NCBI GenBank assembly: GCA_008692225.1
Contig: VICG01000007.1
Span: 248,001-312,000 of the forward strand
DNA: 64,000 nt
DNA from: Monilinia fructicola
Lineage: Eukaryota; Ascomycota; Leotiomycetes; Helotiales; Sclerotiniaceae
Direction of reading: 5' to 3'
In this document: positions 35,131-48,211 of the stretch, piece after piece
Layout: each line of letters opens with the position of its first letter
How positions within the stretch are numbered: the first letter of the stretch is position 1
Translations under genes and position numbers: made by a program
The notes under the pieces: generated by a model
Seen by the model: the letters and a program-made list of their open reading frames with translations, nothing else
Told to the model about the DNA's origin: nothing
Databases searched by the model: none

Positions 35131-37667
35131 ATGTCTGGCCCACAAAGGCTGTTTGAGAGTATGAATGAGGCTGGCAGGAAAGCCCTCAGGAAACCAAACC
35201 GAGTCCCTACACCTACACCTGTAGGTCATCAACCAGCGGTTCTTGGACTTAATCTCAGAGATACAACCTTTCCAAATGCGACTTCGAATGCTGAAATAGG
35301 CGGGGAGGAGAATAGATTTGATGCGAATCAACATATATGGAATGGTATGCTACCTGACTCTTATAGCCTTCTTCCCAATAAATCTAATACTGCTCTAGGT
35401 GCCGATGAACCAGAGCGACAATTTCCCTTTGACTTCGGCGCAGAACAATCGAACCTAGAATATCCTTCCACTAGGCATATTCAATCTGGAATAGGAGATG
35501 CCGGTATTGACGAAAGCACAGTAGCTCACGATACCACACCGCATAATATCGCAATCCCGTATCAGCTTCCATACCTTCAGGAGGACGAACATAATACCAA
35601 TAATATTCTCGACACAAATCATACAAGCCCTAATGCTAGTACCATGACCGATGAAGAATTTGAAAGGTTTCTCCAAGGAATATTAGCACCGAGAAATGAC
35701 ACTACAAGTCTCAGTGAAGGTACCATGGCTGATGAGGAATTCGAGGTACTTCTCCGAGAAACAAAAGCAGCAGGCGATGCATACACAACAAATAGCAACG
35801 ATCTAATGACCTATGAAGAATTTCAAAACTTTCTCAATGGACCAATCCCCCAGCTCAGCCATGAGGAGGAAATTATATTGGCAAGCATAGATTCAAGTAC
35901 CACGCGTTTGAGCTCTACACACAATCAATCTCAAGCAGGTCTGGGAGTCACTTTTCCCCAGGATACTTTCATTCACACTACTCAGAACTACCCTAGTCAA
36001 ATCAGCGGGTATCACCAGAGCAACACGTCTGCGAATCACCCATCGCGACATGATGTGAACTCCTCATATAGTCTACAGGATAACTTGAATCTTGGTATTC
36101 TTCCACTGCATGAGCATAATGAGCATATTCAAGATTCAGTGGAAACAATGAGAAGTCCAACACTGCAAGAACTACCAGCCAGTAGTAATCACTCTGTTCA
36201 TGTTCAACACGCACTATCGTCCCCTATGTACGCCGATCCATCATTAACCACAAACTTCGATGAAAAACCCCATAGAGGCTATCAAACTTCTGCGGCAGAC
36301 ATCATGGCCATCCAGAACTTTACTGGTGTCCAAAACTCAACCGGTGCTACTCAAGCCCATTTTGAGCGTGACCCTTTGTACCCGCAAGTGAGACATGACG
36401 AGTACAACGAGGCTGAATACTTCCAGCCCAACGACCCTTGGAGACTTCCCCAAAATCCATATGATGAATATAACGCGGCTAGAGCATCTCAGCACAATGT
36501 TGCTAATCATGAAACTACCATGGGAAATCCAGTTTACAACCACATCGAGCCCAGCGAGGCATACAATGACACGATCAAGGAAGGAAACAAGAAGACTGGG
36601 ATTGATCAAAGAAGAGGAACTACTTTGATATCTAAGAAGCGTGCAGATTGGAGTGAGCGTCCCGACTACCTGAGGCCTAGGATGTCCCTGACTGAGGAAG
36701 AATATGAATGGCTGCGCCCAGGAGAAACACAACGCGATGTCTTCAAAAGAGCAATAGAAAAGGCCGAACAGAAGATAAAGAACGAAGAGGAAAGGGCGGA
36801 TCGGATGGAAAGGGAGGGTAAGCCTAGGCCTAAGCCTAAAGAGCGGAAACCCATCAAAGGGGGTGTGCATATTTCAGTTGAAGAAAAGGACAGGCTAAAT
36901 AAGTAAGTTCTCGGAGAAATAATCTTTTCCTGTGAAGATTGATGCGCATATGCTAATTAATATGATCTAGCCGCCGTCGTGCTCTAGGTATGTCAGGCCG
37001 GGCATTATTTACGGAAAGACCAAAACTTCGCGGGAAGAGAAGAAAACGTGCAGAACCGGAATTGAATGATTCAGCACCAGAGCCAAAGAAACAGAGGGTT
37101 TCAGGACATTTCGGATATGATGCTGGCCTGGACACGGATTTTACGCAGGCGCCGATTCATACAAATGAAAGAGCAAGCATGGAAACAGGTGGTTATGCTG
37201 GCTTTTTCGAGGCATCAGCTACAAAGCACGTAGATCAAGGAGCGGTAAATAGTGGTTCAAGATACAATACCGGCCCGGTTTCTCAAGCTGGCGGCGTTAA
37301 TCTTTCGATGACTGATATCCAAGGTCCCGAACAAAGCCTGCGACAAACATTGCAGGGTCCAAATGGCTACATGGAGAATATCCCAATGCTTAGGCAACAA
37401 TCCAGACCAATACATGGAGTTCCACGAGGTGGGAGCCGTGGGCAACATCAACCGAATTCGGAACAAAGAAGCATGAACTCACTGATCAGCCCTGGTCGGA
37501 ATGCATTCCCACACATGTTCGGCAGAGTACTTAATGGGCCCGGAGTCAATCACGAATCGACATTTCAATCTCAAATCCCAGGATCGAGAAGCAAGAGATA
37601 TCGCGTTGATGATGATGAGAGCGCCGGTGTCGAGGACTTCCATGGGAAGAGAAGAAGAAAGAACTAA
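35131..37667 (+). CDS. Large disordered, probably nuclear protein with 27-residue EEF repeats (822 residues)
   Basis: Not recognised. Exon 1 (35131-36902) is joined to exon 2 (36971-37667) by a 68-bp intron GTAAGT...GATCTAG; the joined frame is intact for 822 residues. Residues ~171-235 hold three repeats with an exact 81-bp period: TMTDEEFERFLQG, TMADEEFEVLLRE, LMTYEEFQNFLNG (35641, 35722, 35803). The middle is rich in Asn, Gln, His and Ser and looks disordered. Before the intron is a charged helical segment (ETQRDVFKRAIEKAEQKIKN). Exon 2 opens basic (NNRRRALGMSG, KLRGKRRKRAEPE) and ends SKRYRVDDDESAG ... GKRRRKN, resembling a nuclear signal. It follows a similar gene in the same direction (32046-33853); likely ancient paralogues. 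Confidence 0.65.
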
Positions 37668-38558
37668 CGACGGAGGGGGACAGTTCATCAAATAATGCAT
37701 GATGAACGATAGAGAAAGGTACTGCGGATGAATTCTCGCCTCTTTTCCTTTTATATTTATCTTTGGGCAATGATACTCAGGCAGATTGCATGAGTTTTGG
37801 TGGTTTAAAGTTTTCCCACCAAGATTCTACTACTCTGGGCAACATACCCACGGATGCATGATTCATAGCTTCTTATATTTCGTTGATAATGGTTCTGACC
37901 CGGAGTTCGCCCTGTAAAACAAGAATCAGTGTATTGAATTTCAGAAGATTGCCTGAGGAACTACAACTCTTTTGGGTAAGGTGGATTGTACTGTTGATAG
38001 GATATCTTAGCCCTACTTGAAATCATCTACCTTCATTCTCAATTCATCTTCTTTCCAACCATTATCTTTTTTTGATTTGCATCGTCACACTTTATCATAC
38101 AAAAGACTTTATAAAACTAATTATCTGTGTTTTGACTGCCATTAGACGTTTATTGTTGAATGGTCTTCAGACTACTTTCAACGACCATCCAATCAACTAG
38201 AAGATCAGATCTCTGGCTAAAAGCGCACTAGATCAGCAATTAATTCCCGATGCAATCAAGAACTCCCATTTTGTACCTTTCAGAGCATGAACTAGCGCGG
38301 CTATGTCTACAATATTAGACCTATAAGCTGCTTTCTGTACTGCTAATTCAAGAATTAAACCCCTCTGAATGCGTTTTCGATGAGCCTAGAGTCCCTTGAA
38401 TTCATCTAGCATAAAACATTTCAATTAAGATAAATTTCATGGTCGCTTAAAATCGTGTTCTGCCGATTTCAGCGGAGAGAATGGAGTCTATCGGGAGGCG
38501 GATGAATACTATCGAGACGGAAGAATTGTTTCGAGAATGAACGAGATTGAGAATAACT

Positions 38559-40217
38559 TTATAGACTCGTTAATGCGTACATAATCAAGACGATACATTC
38601 CCCAATACGAAATAATGTACTTCTACATTTCCTGGGACTATCAGGCTTCAGCTTCGGAAATAATAATGATACCTCTAAGAAGCCTGTATTGAATGATATG
38701 ACCTTGAAAAGCCAGTCCACTGAAAGTTTTGGTGCGCCATGTCTTCCGGCACATGTCTCCGGTACTGAGCTAGACTGGACCAAGTGGTTGCTGCTCATCT
38801 TTGATTCAATCAGGAGGGAATTAAAGCCAGAACCAAAATATCCAGCTCGCACGTGAGCAGACAACGGAGAAGGTTGCACAAGAAAAGTCGACTCAAGTGA
38901 GTCTGAGAAGAGCATTTCTTTCTGATACTCTAGACTGACGAGATCCTGTTGTTTTTTACTGTTTGCTGAAGGCCGAAGCCAAGCGACTTTGTCCGATACC
39001 TCAACTGAAACATAAAAGAAGAAAGTTGAGACAGCATATCCAGCCAAAGAACAATTCTTTTCCGGATATGATCGATAGAACATTGAATATGCTGAATTTC
39101 ACAAATGGCAGATACCTGGCGGAGTTTTGAGTTGTATAGGGTTCAATGCTTGGTAAAGGAAATTACGGAAATTGAGAAGTTGCGATGTCTAGAAAGTTCA
39201 GACCCTTCACACCATTTGATTTTAGCATCTAAGAAACAGAAAAACTGAATTTTGCTGAAGCCTCAGATCTATCAACTCTTAGAGGAAATTCCTGGTAACC
39301 AAATTTGGCAGGATCGTAGCGGACTCGATCAGAGGAAGTTCGCATCCGATAGAAGTGCCATACGATACCTGGGCACGTTAGAATGTGCAAATAAAGAAAG
39401 AGGAATGAGATAGTCGATAGTGTGGGAGTCAAGTTTGAAAAGACAAAAGATTAGCATTGAGATGGCTAGCGCTGAGATTTCAACCAAAATAATGGATAAA
39501 AAGGAAAAATGACATGAAAGAAAACATGTCTTATCTTTTCCATGATATCCGTAGTTGTTTGAAGGTAAGTCGTCTCATAATTTTGGCACAAATAGATGAT
39601 TGAGTTAAGATGGAAACAAAACACCGGTAAATGATGGCCACGGAGATTGAATACCAGGCAATGTGAGGAATTTTCAGGCACCAGATATCTCTGATTCTTG
39701 AATACAAGATAGAAAGCATTTTCCAAGACTTGAAATTGCTGATGCATTGTTCCATGTTAGTTCATGGACGTGATAAGCTCCCTGTGTCAATAAGATCGAA
39801 GCTAGAGAAAGAATGACTACTCTTATAACGGTAGTTAAACTGAAAAATAACCCACTGAGAAAGTATCAAGTGATAGAAGGACTGAAAACGAAGAGCTCCC
39901 AGCGCTTTGAATGTTAAGGTTTCGTATCATGAATTTGGGACCACGCAGTCAAAAGCCTTGGGAGAATTCTCTGTTCCTTTGACTCACTGAATTTTTAGCA
40001 GTCGAATACGACCATAGAAGAAGTATGGAATTCTTGTATTCGAATATTGAGAGCTTGCTACTAAAAGAAAGATACCAACCTGCACCAAGAGGTGCGTTGC
40101 AAAAGTTGACAACACATTGCTTCCCGTCTCAAAATGAGTTATCAGGTCAATAGCCAATCTCTGGCATCGTGAAAGATCAAAGTAATATGGCAACAACCTT
40201 GAACAGAGAATGTGCAA
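38559..40217 (-). pseudogene. Possible decayed membrane-protein gene
   Basis: Several consecutive minus-strand frames (40217-39984, 39747-39466, 39432-39229, 39083-38559) are hydrophobic (FLFLYLHILTCPGIVWHF; TGSNVLSTFATHLLVQ) and separated by stops. This could be the remains of a multi-span membrane protein with unrecognised introns, or chance in AT-rich DNA. No family assigned. Confidence 0.2.
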
Positions 40218-43200
40218 CTCTTTTGAGCTGCTGCTTCTAGTAAAACCGTGTTTCTTACCTTAATAATCATTGATATGAGAGAGGGTAGGCATCATAACAT
40301 GAAATCTTAGGCTCTGTTCACTGTATCTCAGAGAGCATTGAAAAAGTTTCCAAATTTTCACCACTCTTGGGATTTGGGAAACCACCAAGAATGGTGTCTT
40401 TTAGTTCTCTTGATTGAACCTCCATCTTCATCTCCATCCATGTGCTTTATCTCTTGATACGTGAGCTTACCACTGCCAATTTTCAACTTTTCCAGTGATA
40501 TTTCAAGATTTGTCCCAACGCACATGCATCCATATTGACATCACAGCTGGACAAGTACTTTATCTCCAGCCATGAGGGATGACCATCCATGATCCAAGAT
40601 TCCTACTTTGAATCTTAACAGATAGGCAATCAGCTCCAGCATTGAGGCGGAGGTCTCTTGAAAGCGCACCAATCCCTTATTTATACTCCACATATATTCT
40701 TTTTGTACGCACTTTGTTTCTTGTGTATGTGGCACTTCGTATTTTCCTCTTGTTATCGCTCGAACGAGAGTATGGCTATATTACCATGGATGCCTCGAAA
40801 TGTGTGGCACCTAATCTGTCGCTACCAATTCTTTAGCTCATCCTTATGGTATCCTTTCAATATCTAACAAGATGCATGCTTCTGCCACTTTGTTTATCGC
40901 GATATTGAGCTGTTCTTCGTGGTTTCACGTCGGAAATGAAGGGTTCCAAGTTGCTTTCGTATGTCGTTACTATTGAATATCGAAAGCATGATGCGCTTGG
41001 TGGCATAAACAATCGTGAGCCATGTATGCAAATATAGATCGGATTTCTTGATTGTAAGAATTGTTGAAGGAGGAGGTAACTTGTAAGGAGAAGTACCCCG
41101 GTCTTGGCAGATAAGATGAGCTCTTAACCTTACCTATCACCGCTTGCTCTTCCACTCAAATGTACAAGGCATATTTTGAGGCTTTTTTCGGTACGAGGAT
41201 CTGAAAGCTATTGAAAGGATAACATTAGCACCCACAATAAATACCGTACCCACGCGTTTTTTACTTCCTTTGATGTTGCTTCTGCCCATGTCTCTGAAGT
41301 TCCTTTTCATCTGAGTGGTGGAGGCGAATTAGATAGTTGTATTATTTTTGAAGTTCATGTTACGTCAGAGAGTTGGTGATTCTGAGTTTCCTTGTAATTC
41401 AGATAAATGTCTAGTCATTAAGCACTCCGTACTGCTAAGATTAGAGCAGGCTGGTTCACAGTAGAACATTTTTCAAGGACAATGTGCACCATATAATGAA
41501 ATAAGTACCATAAAAGATCGCTCCTCATCCTAATGAGGACTTTGGAAAGCCGAAGCCCTTATCAGAATGAAGAGCGGTCTTGTACGGTTGACTTAGCCTA
41601 GGCCGTTGGTTTATGGTTCTGAGGTCTGAATTTTTGATCTTACAGAAATACTATGTGCTGACTCAGCCATAAACGTATCATAAATTGGGATTCAAACAGA
41701 CCAATCTCTATTGGTGTACAAACAGGTCCTAATGTTGTGATAAACTCATCTGGTTCAAGATTCGGTAAAGCCTGGGTGTGTTACTACAAAGAAAGAATGC
41801 TTTTTTAATATGATATTTATGCTGAATGGAAATGGTTAGTTGAAAGTATGGGCTGTAAGTCTCAGTGAAAGAATCCTCTTTGGGGTAGTTGTGCAATCAA
41901 CCTGGCTAGATAAGTGAAGGTCTAATTAGTTGTTTCCAAAAGGTGGCGCTCGGCAGCAAGTCTTTCAATTTTGCCTAACCTATAGAAAGATACCGCCAAG
42001 ATTTAATCCCATCGCGATCATGGGTAAGCCCGCAAAGTTATCGGATTTATTTTCAAACAGGCTTATATCGATTCAAGTAGCAACTAATTACGGCTTGCTT
42101 CACTGTGGAGTATTGAACTGCGATGTGGGAAATCGAAGGATCCAGAGGTGATTTTTGGATGAGCCAATGGATAATTTTCTGGTGGATATTCGTGTACGGC
42201 ATTATAGTACCGGTAGCATATAGCAAAACTTTCATTGGCATGACAACCATTTCTTTATCTATTTAACAAAAATTATCAGTCTTTTTATCAGAAGATACAA
42301 TGAAAAACCTTAATGGACAGATGCTTGATGAATAAAGGAGGGAGTTTACAAGAAAGGAGATGCAAGCGAAGGAGATAGTCATGTCATGTGATGTCAGATC
42401 ACATAATCAAGATTCAATTAGGTTATACCCTGAGCTAAGACTTGAATCTAAGTGAATAGAAGCACAACCTTCAGTGATTATCTCTTTTGCCACTCTAAGT
42501 AGATGATTGCTATTGTTTATTATAATTCAAAAGACTATTACCAGCTTTAAGTTTATCGTCACTTGATATTTACTTCCAAAACATTGAGCTTGTTTGTTGG
42601 AATCTGATCTTTGGACGATTTTGCCATCCTCACTTTTCTTCTCTCGCTCATGCCCTTCTTCCTTAATCCTATCACTTAATCTTTTTAACTGTGTCAAAAA
42701 ATGAATGTTGACATTGAAAGTGATGATAGAAATTCTCTGAATCAATTGGGAACAGGTAACCCCGTATTCTGCATAGAGTGAACATAAAGCTAGAGGTACA
42801 ATTAAATTTTGCTATCTAATAGTACTCCCCCTCCCCCTTTTCCCCCAACTAATCATGCAGTGCTCTCTGCTCTAAAGATATGGCCGTTTCCCTCCAATTG
42901 TAATATTGAGTAGTTTAATGGTCGTAGGAGTTCATTACTGCAACACTTTGTACTGAGCTCTACAATGGTAGATCTGTTGCTCCTGCATAAGGCTTAATAT
43001 TGTACATCACTGGAAATCCTGCTATGGCTGATATTTTTCTGGAGATGTGTTTAGAGTACTAGGGACCGCAATCCCTATCATAGATCTTGATCAGAAATGC
43101 TGACTGGAATTAATAGCCTGGTGGATGAAGCCCAGGGTAACTAGACCTTTGACTTGGCTCTTGTAGCCCCGCAAATTCTATCTTCTATTGAATAACTAGT

Positions 43201-44105
43201 ACCATTCGATGCTACCCTTCATCAAACTTCCATGCTCGAAATATAAGAGTATTTATTGTAGTGACCCGAGGCGTTTCTCTATCAGCGTTTTACCGCATCA
43301 TTCTCACAATCAACATGTGCCCAGCCAAACGGGATACTTCAGAATTTTTCGGACCAAATTTTTGAGTGGGCTCATTGGATGGAATTATAAAGTTATCCCG
43401 TGGTCCAGTGGTCAAGTTAATGTCCTCTTCCTTCTAGGAGGCATATATTGCTTTCTTATGACGGAAAGACTACTAGGCAATATCGATAGAAAACCATTGT
43501 ACAGAATCCGATGACTTTTTCCACATGTCCGAGGAGCCTTGTCGAAAATCCGGAAATTTTCCAGTAGCCATGGTGCTAGGAATATTCATCACTAGCATGC
43601 TTACACTCGGTTTCTTAATCAAGGCGCTTTTCAGCATGGGAACTCTTAAGAGCGCCCCATGGTATCACCCACCGGAAATCTCATCATTGAGACAAATAAC
43701 CATGCTAGAATATCAAAAGCTGGAATCAATGCCTTTTCAAATAAGTAATTCTTATTTTTTCACACTCTGTTCCTGATTCTGGTGAGTTTAACGAGATTAA
43801 TCTGGGCATTGCCCAGAAATAAACGGTTACAGTTCTCGGAATTATTATCCGAACTATAGTCATGCATATGGGCGAATTCAATCTTTTGATGTAAACACTT
43901 CTCTCCTCCGTCGGTTAATATTGAGTGAGTATTCAATATCCGCTACTTGTCTCTAGCATGCACAAGCTTTCAGTCCGAGCTCCTCGCTTTGCTACAGCAA
44001 TATTCTCCTGTGACCACTTATTGACATTGGTTTAACCACCGCCTTCAATATCGTTCCTGATCTCTCAACCCTTGCAACTTGATGTCATACACTTCCTGAA
44101 AGATA

Positions 44106-44396
44106 ATGCTCATCATTCATCGTTTCTTCCCTGAATCTTCTTCGCGTTCTTCCGAAACCATCCAGCCATTCATTTTTCGAAAAAATGAATTGGGGACTAG
44201 TTTATGGGCCATGTTTTATGGAACATATTTCATGAATTGTTTGCCGTTTCCAATCACGCTGCCTATTGCGATGAGTAATATGAACTATGCGGGGCTGATC
44301 ATGGCGTCTTTTATCGAAGTCACAGTGGTATGTAAAAGCCTCCGGGGAGAAAGTTATTATTGGAGTGACACAGTCAAGTGTGTTAGAAGTATTTGA
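44106..44396 (+). pseudogene. Relic of an amino-acid/choline-type permease C-terminus
   Basis: A 96-codon open piece contains CLPFPITLPIAMSNMNYAGL, then a hydrophobic span and SLRGESYYW. Fungal GABA/choline-type permeases have a PxT-x-NMNYA motif before the last membrane span and a short (R/K)-x-Y end. Nothing upstream gives a continuous permease; 43525-43776 is hydrophobic and might be an eroded earlier part. Hence a fragment. Confidence 0.35.
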
Positions 44397-45085
44397 GATA
44401 ATGGTGAGACTGAAGAAAATGGAGAGGGGGGAGAGGGAGGCGAAGAGCACGCCGGTGGTGTTCTGGAGAATCAGGTCGCAGTGAGGGGGATGAGAATCAA
44501 GGGAGAAAAGGGGTCAAGAGAAATAGTTGTGTTCTAATATTTGGCCTTAAATCACTGGTATTGAGCTATGAACGATCATTCAAATAAACTCACATTACCT
44601 CACCCAGATGATTAGACTGCCTTTACTTTGCGATAGTATGGATAGCTGGTGTACTAGCGGTGTGGTTGCTTTCAAAAGAGCTGTTATCAGTATGAAGGTT
44701 GGGGATTTGCTAATAATTACCTGGCAACTTTCTCTTGTCAGTTAGTAAGTCATGGGTCAAGGACCTTGAAAAGCCTAGTCACAAGATTTTTGACGTTTCA
44801 GTCATCTTAAACACCCTTCTCTTTATTTTCATTCAAAGATAATAGTTAATTTCGAATCATCCAGAATGTATGCGTACGTACCTTCCTCTTCATAAAATAG
44901 TTCAACTGTTCATCTTCCTTTGCATTCCAGATATTTTCTTTCCAACTCAAACCCACAACAAAATACAACTTTTTCCATTACACTGCAAGCTCATCTTCAT
45001 CGACACCCAAGTTCACTCATCACTGAATACATAGGTACATGATCGGCTACGAACTCAGCTCATAATCATACAAACCAACTCAAGT

Positions 45086-45628
45086 TTGAATATGCATCTC
45101 TCATATATCTCATCCATGGCCCTTATGATCTGTGCCCTACCTCTCTCGCTTTCTTTCGCCGTGGATCGATCCGTGGTTTCCAAAAACGCCAGAATTCAGG
45201 CACGCGATGACCTCGAACTGACTCTTTCGGGATCTACATTCTGTGATTTGCCTGCACAGGCTAGTTGCGCGGTTATCTACCAGATTCCCATGGAATCGAG
45301 TACAGAAAATCCCGTTGAAATAAGATCATACGGTTATCCCTGCAACACACTCCAATCACTTAATAAGGACCACGACAATAAATTCCACCGTCTCAACGAA
45401 AACTTCGACTATATGACCCTCGGTAACCATCAAAAATCTGGCTACAATAATGTCAAGGTCAGCTTTGAAGCATATGGAGATTTGAAAGGGCCGGTGCGTA
45501 CTCCGGTCATCATGATTGGAGGTAAGACTTTGAACGTTGAAGCGATATCTGCTATCCCAACAGAATTCGATTCGACTAGTTCCCAGAATAGTATAATTTG
45601 GGGGGCAGTCTATGCTTGTAAGAGTTAA
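45086..45628 (+). CDS. Small secreted Cys protein, family copy 1
   Basis: Unknown function. The frame opens at 45086 with MNMHLSYISS; a second Met (45092) is also possible. A signal peptide (MALMICALPLSLSFA) is followed by a short, possibly Kex2-processed pro-region (NARIQARDD). The mature part has four Cys: FCDLPAQASCAVIYQI, then NPVEIRSYGYPCNTL, and a C-terminal SIIWGAVYACKS. The order C-(V/I)IY...P(V/L)(D/E)I...C and IW...AC recurs in the three other secreted genes nearby. About 180 residues, one exon. Candidate apoplastic effector or surface protein. Confidence 0.65.
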   Translation: MNMHLSYISSMALMICALPLSLSFAVDRSVVSKNARIQARDDLELTLSGSTFCDLPAQASCAVIYQIPMESSTENPVEIRSYGYPCNTLQSLNKDHDNKFHRLNENFDYMTLGNHQKSGYNNVKVSFEAYGDLKGPVRTPVIMIGGKTLNVEAISAIPTEFDSTSSQNSIIWGAVYACKS

Positions 45629-46414
45629 GAGACCTTGGTTCTGATGATCGGAGGTAGACGCATATGCTGTACATCTCCTGGCATGGTTTACAAGTGGTAT
45701 TGACGTTGCATAATGGTACTGGTTACGGATATGTATAAGGACGTATTGCCAATACCATGGCGGATGATAGATTTGAGTTAGTTGGATGGTATATTTTGAA
45801 TAATAATAACATCGCTGCTTTGTCATATTCCGTTTTCTTCTATTCGTGTCCATGATTCCTCTACATCCTTGACATCTTGAGTAGAAGTCAAGATATTCAG
45901 TTCTTACTTATAAACGCGACTCACAAAATATCCTCCAGGATCAAGCATTCACCTTTTGAACATTGGCAAGAGTCATAATTCAAGACAGATAATTACTCAC
46001 ACATGTATAAAACATCTCATTAGGAAAAAGATTATGGCCAACTAAACACACTAGATGGCTGAATAACCTCTTGAACATATCATCAGGAGCGAATACCGAT
46101 GTGACTAAGTAATAAAAAAACTTTGACTATCAATTCACTTCTTTCAATTCTTACCCTGGTACGAAAAGCAGTGAAGATACTCTGTATCATCAAAATGACT
46201 CTTCTTTACAATTGATTTTCATGTGTCGTTCTCGCTTAAACACTATGAGGACTTTTCATAGACTTGTTTTTTCCCAGGTCTTGACTTACAAACTCAAACT
46301 TGATGATATCAACATAATCTCAAAACTCTCACGGCTCTGCACGATACTTTACACTTTCGAACATCGGTACTTTAGATTATAAGACAATACAACAAATCTC
46401 AAACATAACTCACT
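45629..46414. other. Intergenic, promoter of the next secreted gene
   Basis: AT-rich; a 165-codon minus frame (45356-45853) overlaps the real gene as a shadow. Nothing else supported. Confidence 0.5.
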
Positions 46415-46888
46415 ATGTACAGCCAATATCTGATTGCTCTTACAGCCATCTTCATCAGTATGCTGCATCCCTCAGTCGGTTTCTATATACCGGAGTCTTC
46501 CTCGACCGCCATAGCATCAACACTCGATCCGAGACAAGAAGGCTACACATACTGCGTCCCACAACCAGCAGGAATGTGTATCATCGCATACATTGTTCAT
46601 TCAGAATCAACGTGCCCTCTTGATATACAACTTCTCTCCAACGATTGTGAGATGGCGATTGGGGGCAAAAGACATATGGAAAGAAATGCCAGTCCTGATG
46701 ACGTCCAGACATCTTCCATGGTGACATCACCGATTACGAGGTTTTCAGTAAAATATATCGCAGATGATCAGCCCGCCGAGATCAAGGCGGATGGAAGTTC
46801 AGTAGTATGGGCCAGTGCAAATAGGCCAGGAAAGACAATCTGGACTGGAACTTTTGCGTGCCATTTAAAAGCCCCTTCATATGAATAG
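46415..46888 (+). CDS. Small secreted Cys protein, family copy 2
   Basis: Unknown function. Signal peptide MYSQYLIALTAIFISMLHPS, then a pro-region ending DPRQEG. The mature part has YTYCVPQPAGMCIIAYIVHS, CPLDIQLLSNDCEMAIG and the C-terminal KTIWTGTFACHL. Five Cys in all. The spacing mirrors copy 1: hydrophobic strand after a Cys, PLDI, Cys, then IW...AC near the end. 157 residues, single exon, same direction and ~0.8 kb downstream of copy 1, consistent with old tandem duplication. Confidence 0.65.
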   Translation: MYSQYLIALTAIFISMLHPSVGFYIPESSSTAIASTLDPRQEGYTYCVPQPAGMCIIAYIVHSESTCPLDIQLLSNDCEMAIGGKRHMERNASPDDVQTSSMVTSPITRFSVKYIADDQPAEIKADGSSVVWASANRPGKTIWTGTFACHLKAPSYE

Positions 46889-47575
46889 TATGGAGGTGTG
46901 CGTTGAAGGGCAGGATTAGCTATTTTATCACGATGCTGGCCATCGTAATACCAAATCCAGGGGTATTACAGTCTGAAGAAAAGACTAGAGTTGAAAACTA
47001 ATCAAAGATATGTGATATGAGAAGTTGATCATGGAATACAATATTGAGCTCGTTCCTTTACAAAATCTTCCTCTACAGCAAAGTCCCACTGTGCAAGGCC
47101 TGTTGAGGTGATCTAAATGCGATGTTGGACTACTTCTAAGTATATGTGATTGATGATTAATACTGCTACTGAAAGAAAAAGAGGTTCGCATACAACACAA
47201 CTCTTGGACATCATAATAAGCGAGCCCTGTGCTGGTATAAATTGTTCAAGAAAGTGTGAAACATGTGAATATGTTTGTTTCGAGAGACTTTTCCTAACAT
47301 ATGAGTGAATAACTTTTGACTGTCAATGAATTTACAAAATCTGACGAACGTTAAAGCTAATTGTGACACATCAATCTCCTGACAAATTTCCCAAAGATCG
47401 TATGATTTCCTCAAGTTTCAATTCCTATTTTGTCAACAATTTTTGATAAATAGTAGTATGCTTGACAGACTTCAACAACTTCTTCAACAACTTTAACAAA
47501 CTCGAAAAAACTTCAAGCAACTTCAATCAACTCTGATAAACCTCAACACGCATTTGAATCAACACTGAATCCACT
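46889..47575. other. Intergenic with (A)ACTTCAACAA leader repeat
   Basis: The 5' leader of the next gene (about 47464-47540) holds repeated CTTCAACAACTT/ACTTCAAGCAACTTCAATCAACT units. No gene in this interval. Confidence 0.5.
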
Positions 47576-48211
47576 ATGTTTCCAACTAAGTTCATCTTCG
47601 GTGTTTATATCACCTTCTTGACCTACTTGCACGTCTTCATGGTCGCCGCCCACCCTTCTCCCTCTTCTCCTCCTACGCTTGAGCCTTTGGAAAATCAATC
47701 AGAATCACAAGTCCCACGTTCCATCTCCCAAGCACCCCGTCCATTTCCACCTTGCACCGGTGTCGCAACAACACCCAAATACGCATCCTCCTGCACCCTC
47801 TGGTTCACGGCCGACTATCCACACAAAAATGATCCAAAAACCCGCTCGACGTTTCAATCTTCGCCCCTGGGTGCGGTCCCCTCCTTCTATCACAATACTT
47901 CCTTCCGCTCGACAAAAAAATAATCATCAATAATATGTGGACCAAACTCGTTGGTGATCTCAGCCTACAAGTAGCCAATGGAAGTTGGTGGCAAATGATT
48001 TCGTACAAAAATAAGCTTGTGGATTTTCAGTTGCCAGAGGATGCCAGCGGCACACCATATTATCCAGGTGACTTTCAGGGCAGAAATTGTTAGATGGACA
48101 AAATTTGATTGCCAGGTCAACGATTGTGTGAAGAACCCAAAGAACAATGTCCCGGGTACTTGTGACCCTCTAGCGGGAATTGCGACGGTTGATGGTGTGT
48201 ATTATGCCTAA
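47576..48211 (+). CDS. Small secreted Cys protein, family copy 3, two homopolymer frame breaks
   Basis: Unknown function. Signal peptide MFPTKFIFGVYITFLTYLHV, Pro/Ser-rich pro-region, then SSCTLWFTADYPH. A run of five A (47836-47840) seems one short; in the next frame the protein continues LDVSIFAPGCGPLLLSQYFL, matching the P(L/V)D(V/I)...C element of copies 1, 2 and 4. It runs through NGSWWQMISYKNKLVDF to GGG 48078-48080, where one extra base shifts the frame again; then IVRWTKFDCQVNDCVKNPKN to the stop at 48209. Seven or so Cys. The two breaks fall in runs, as in SSZ1, so the gene may be intact in the organism. About 210 residues. Confidence 0.5.

Larger units (their letters stand above)
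37668..45085. other. AT-rich gene-poor stretch with relics
   Basis: About 7.4 kb without an intact gene. Hydrophobic minus-strand frames at 38559-40217 may be a decayed membrane protein, and a permease fragment lies at 44106-44396; both are listed separately. No transposon coding region or terminal repeat is clear. Confidence 0.5.
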
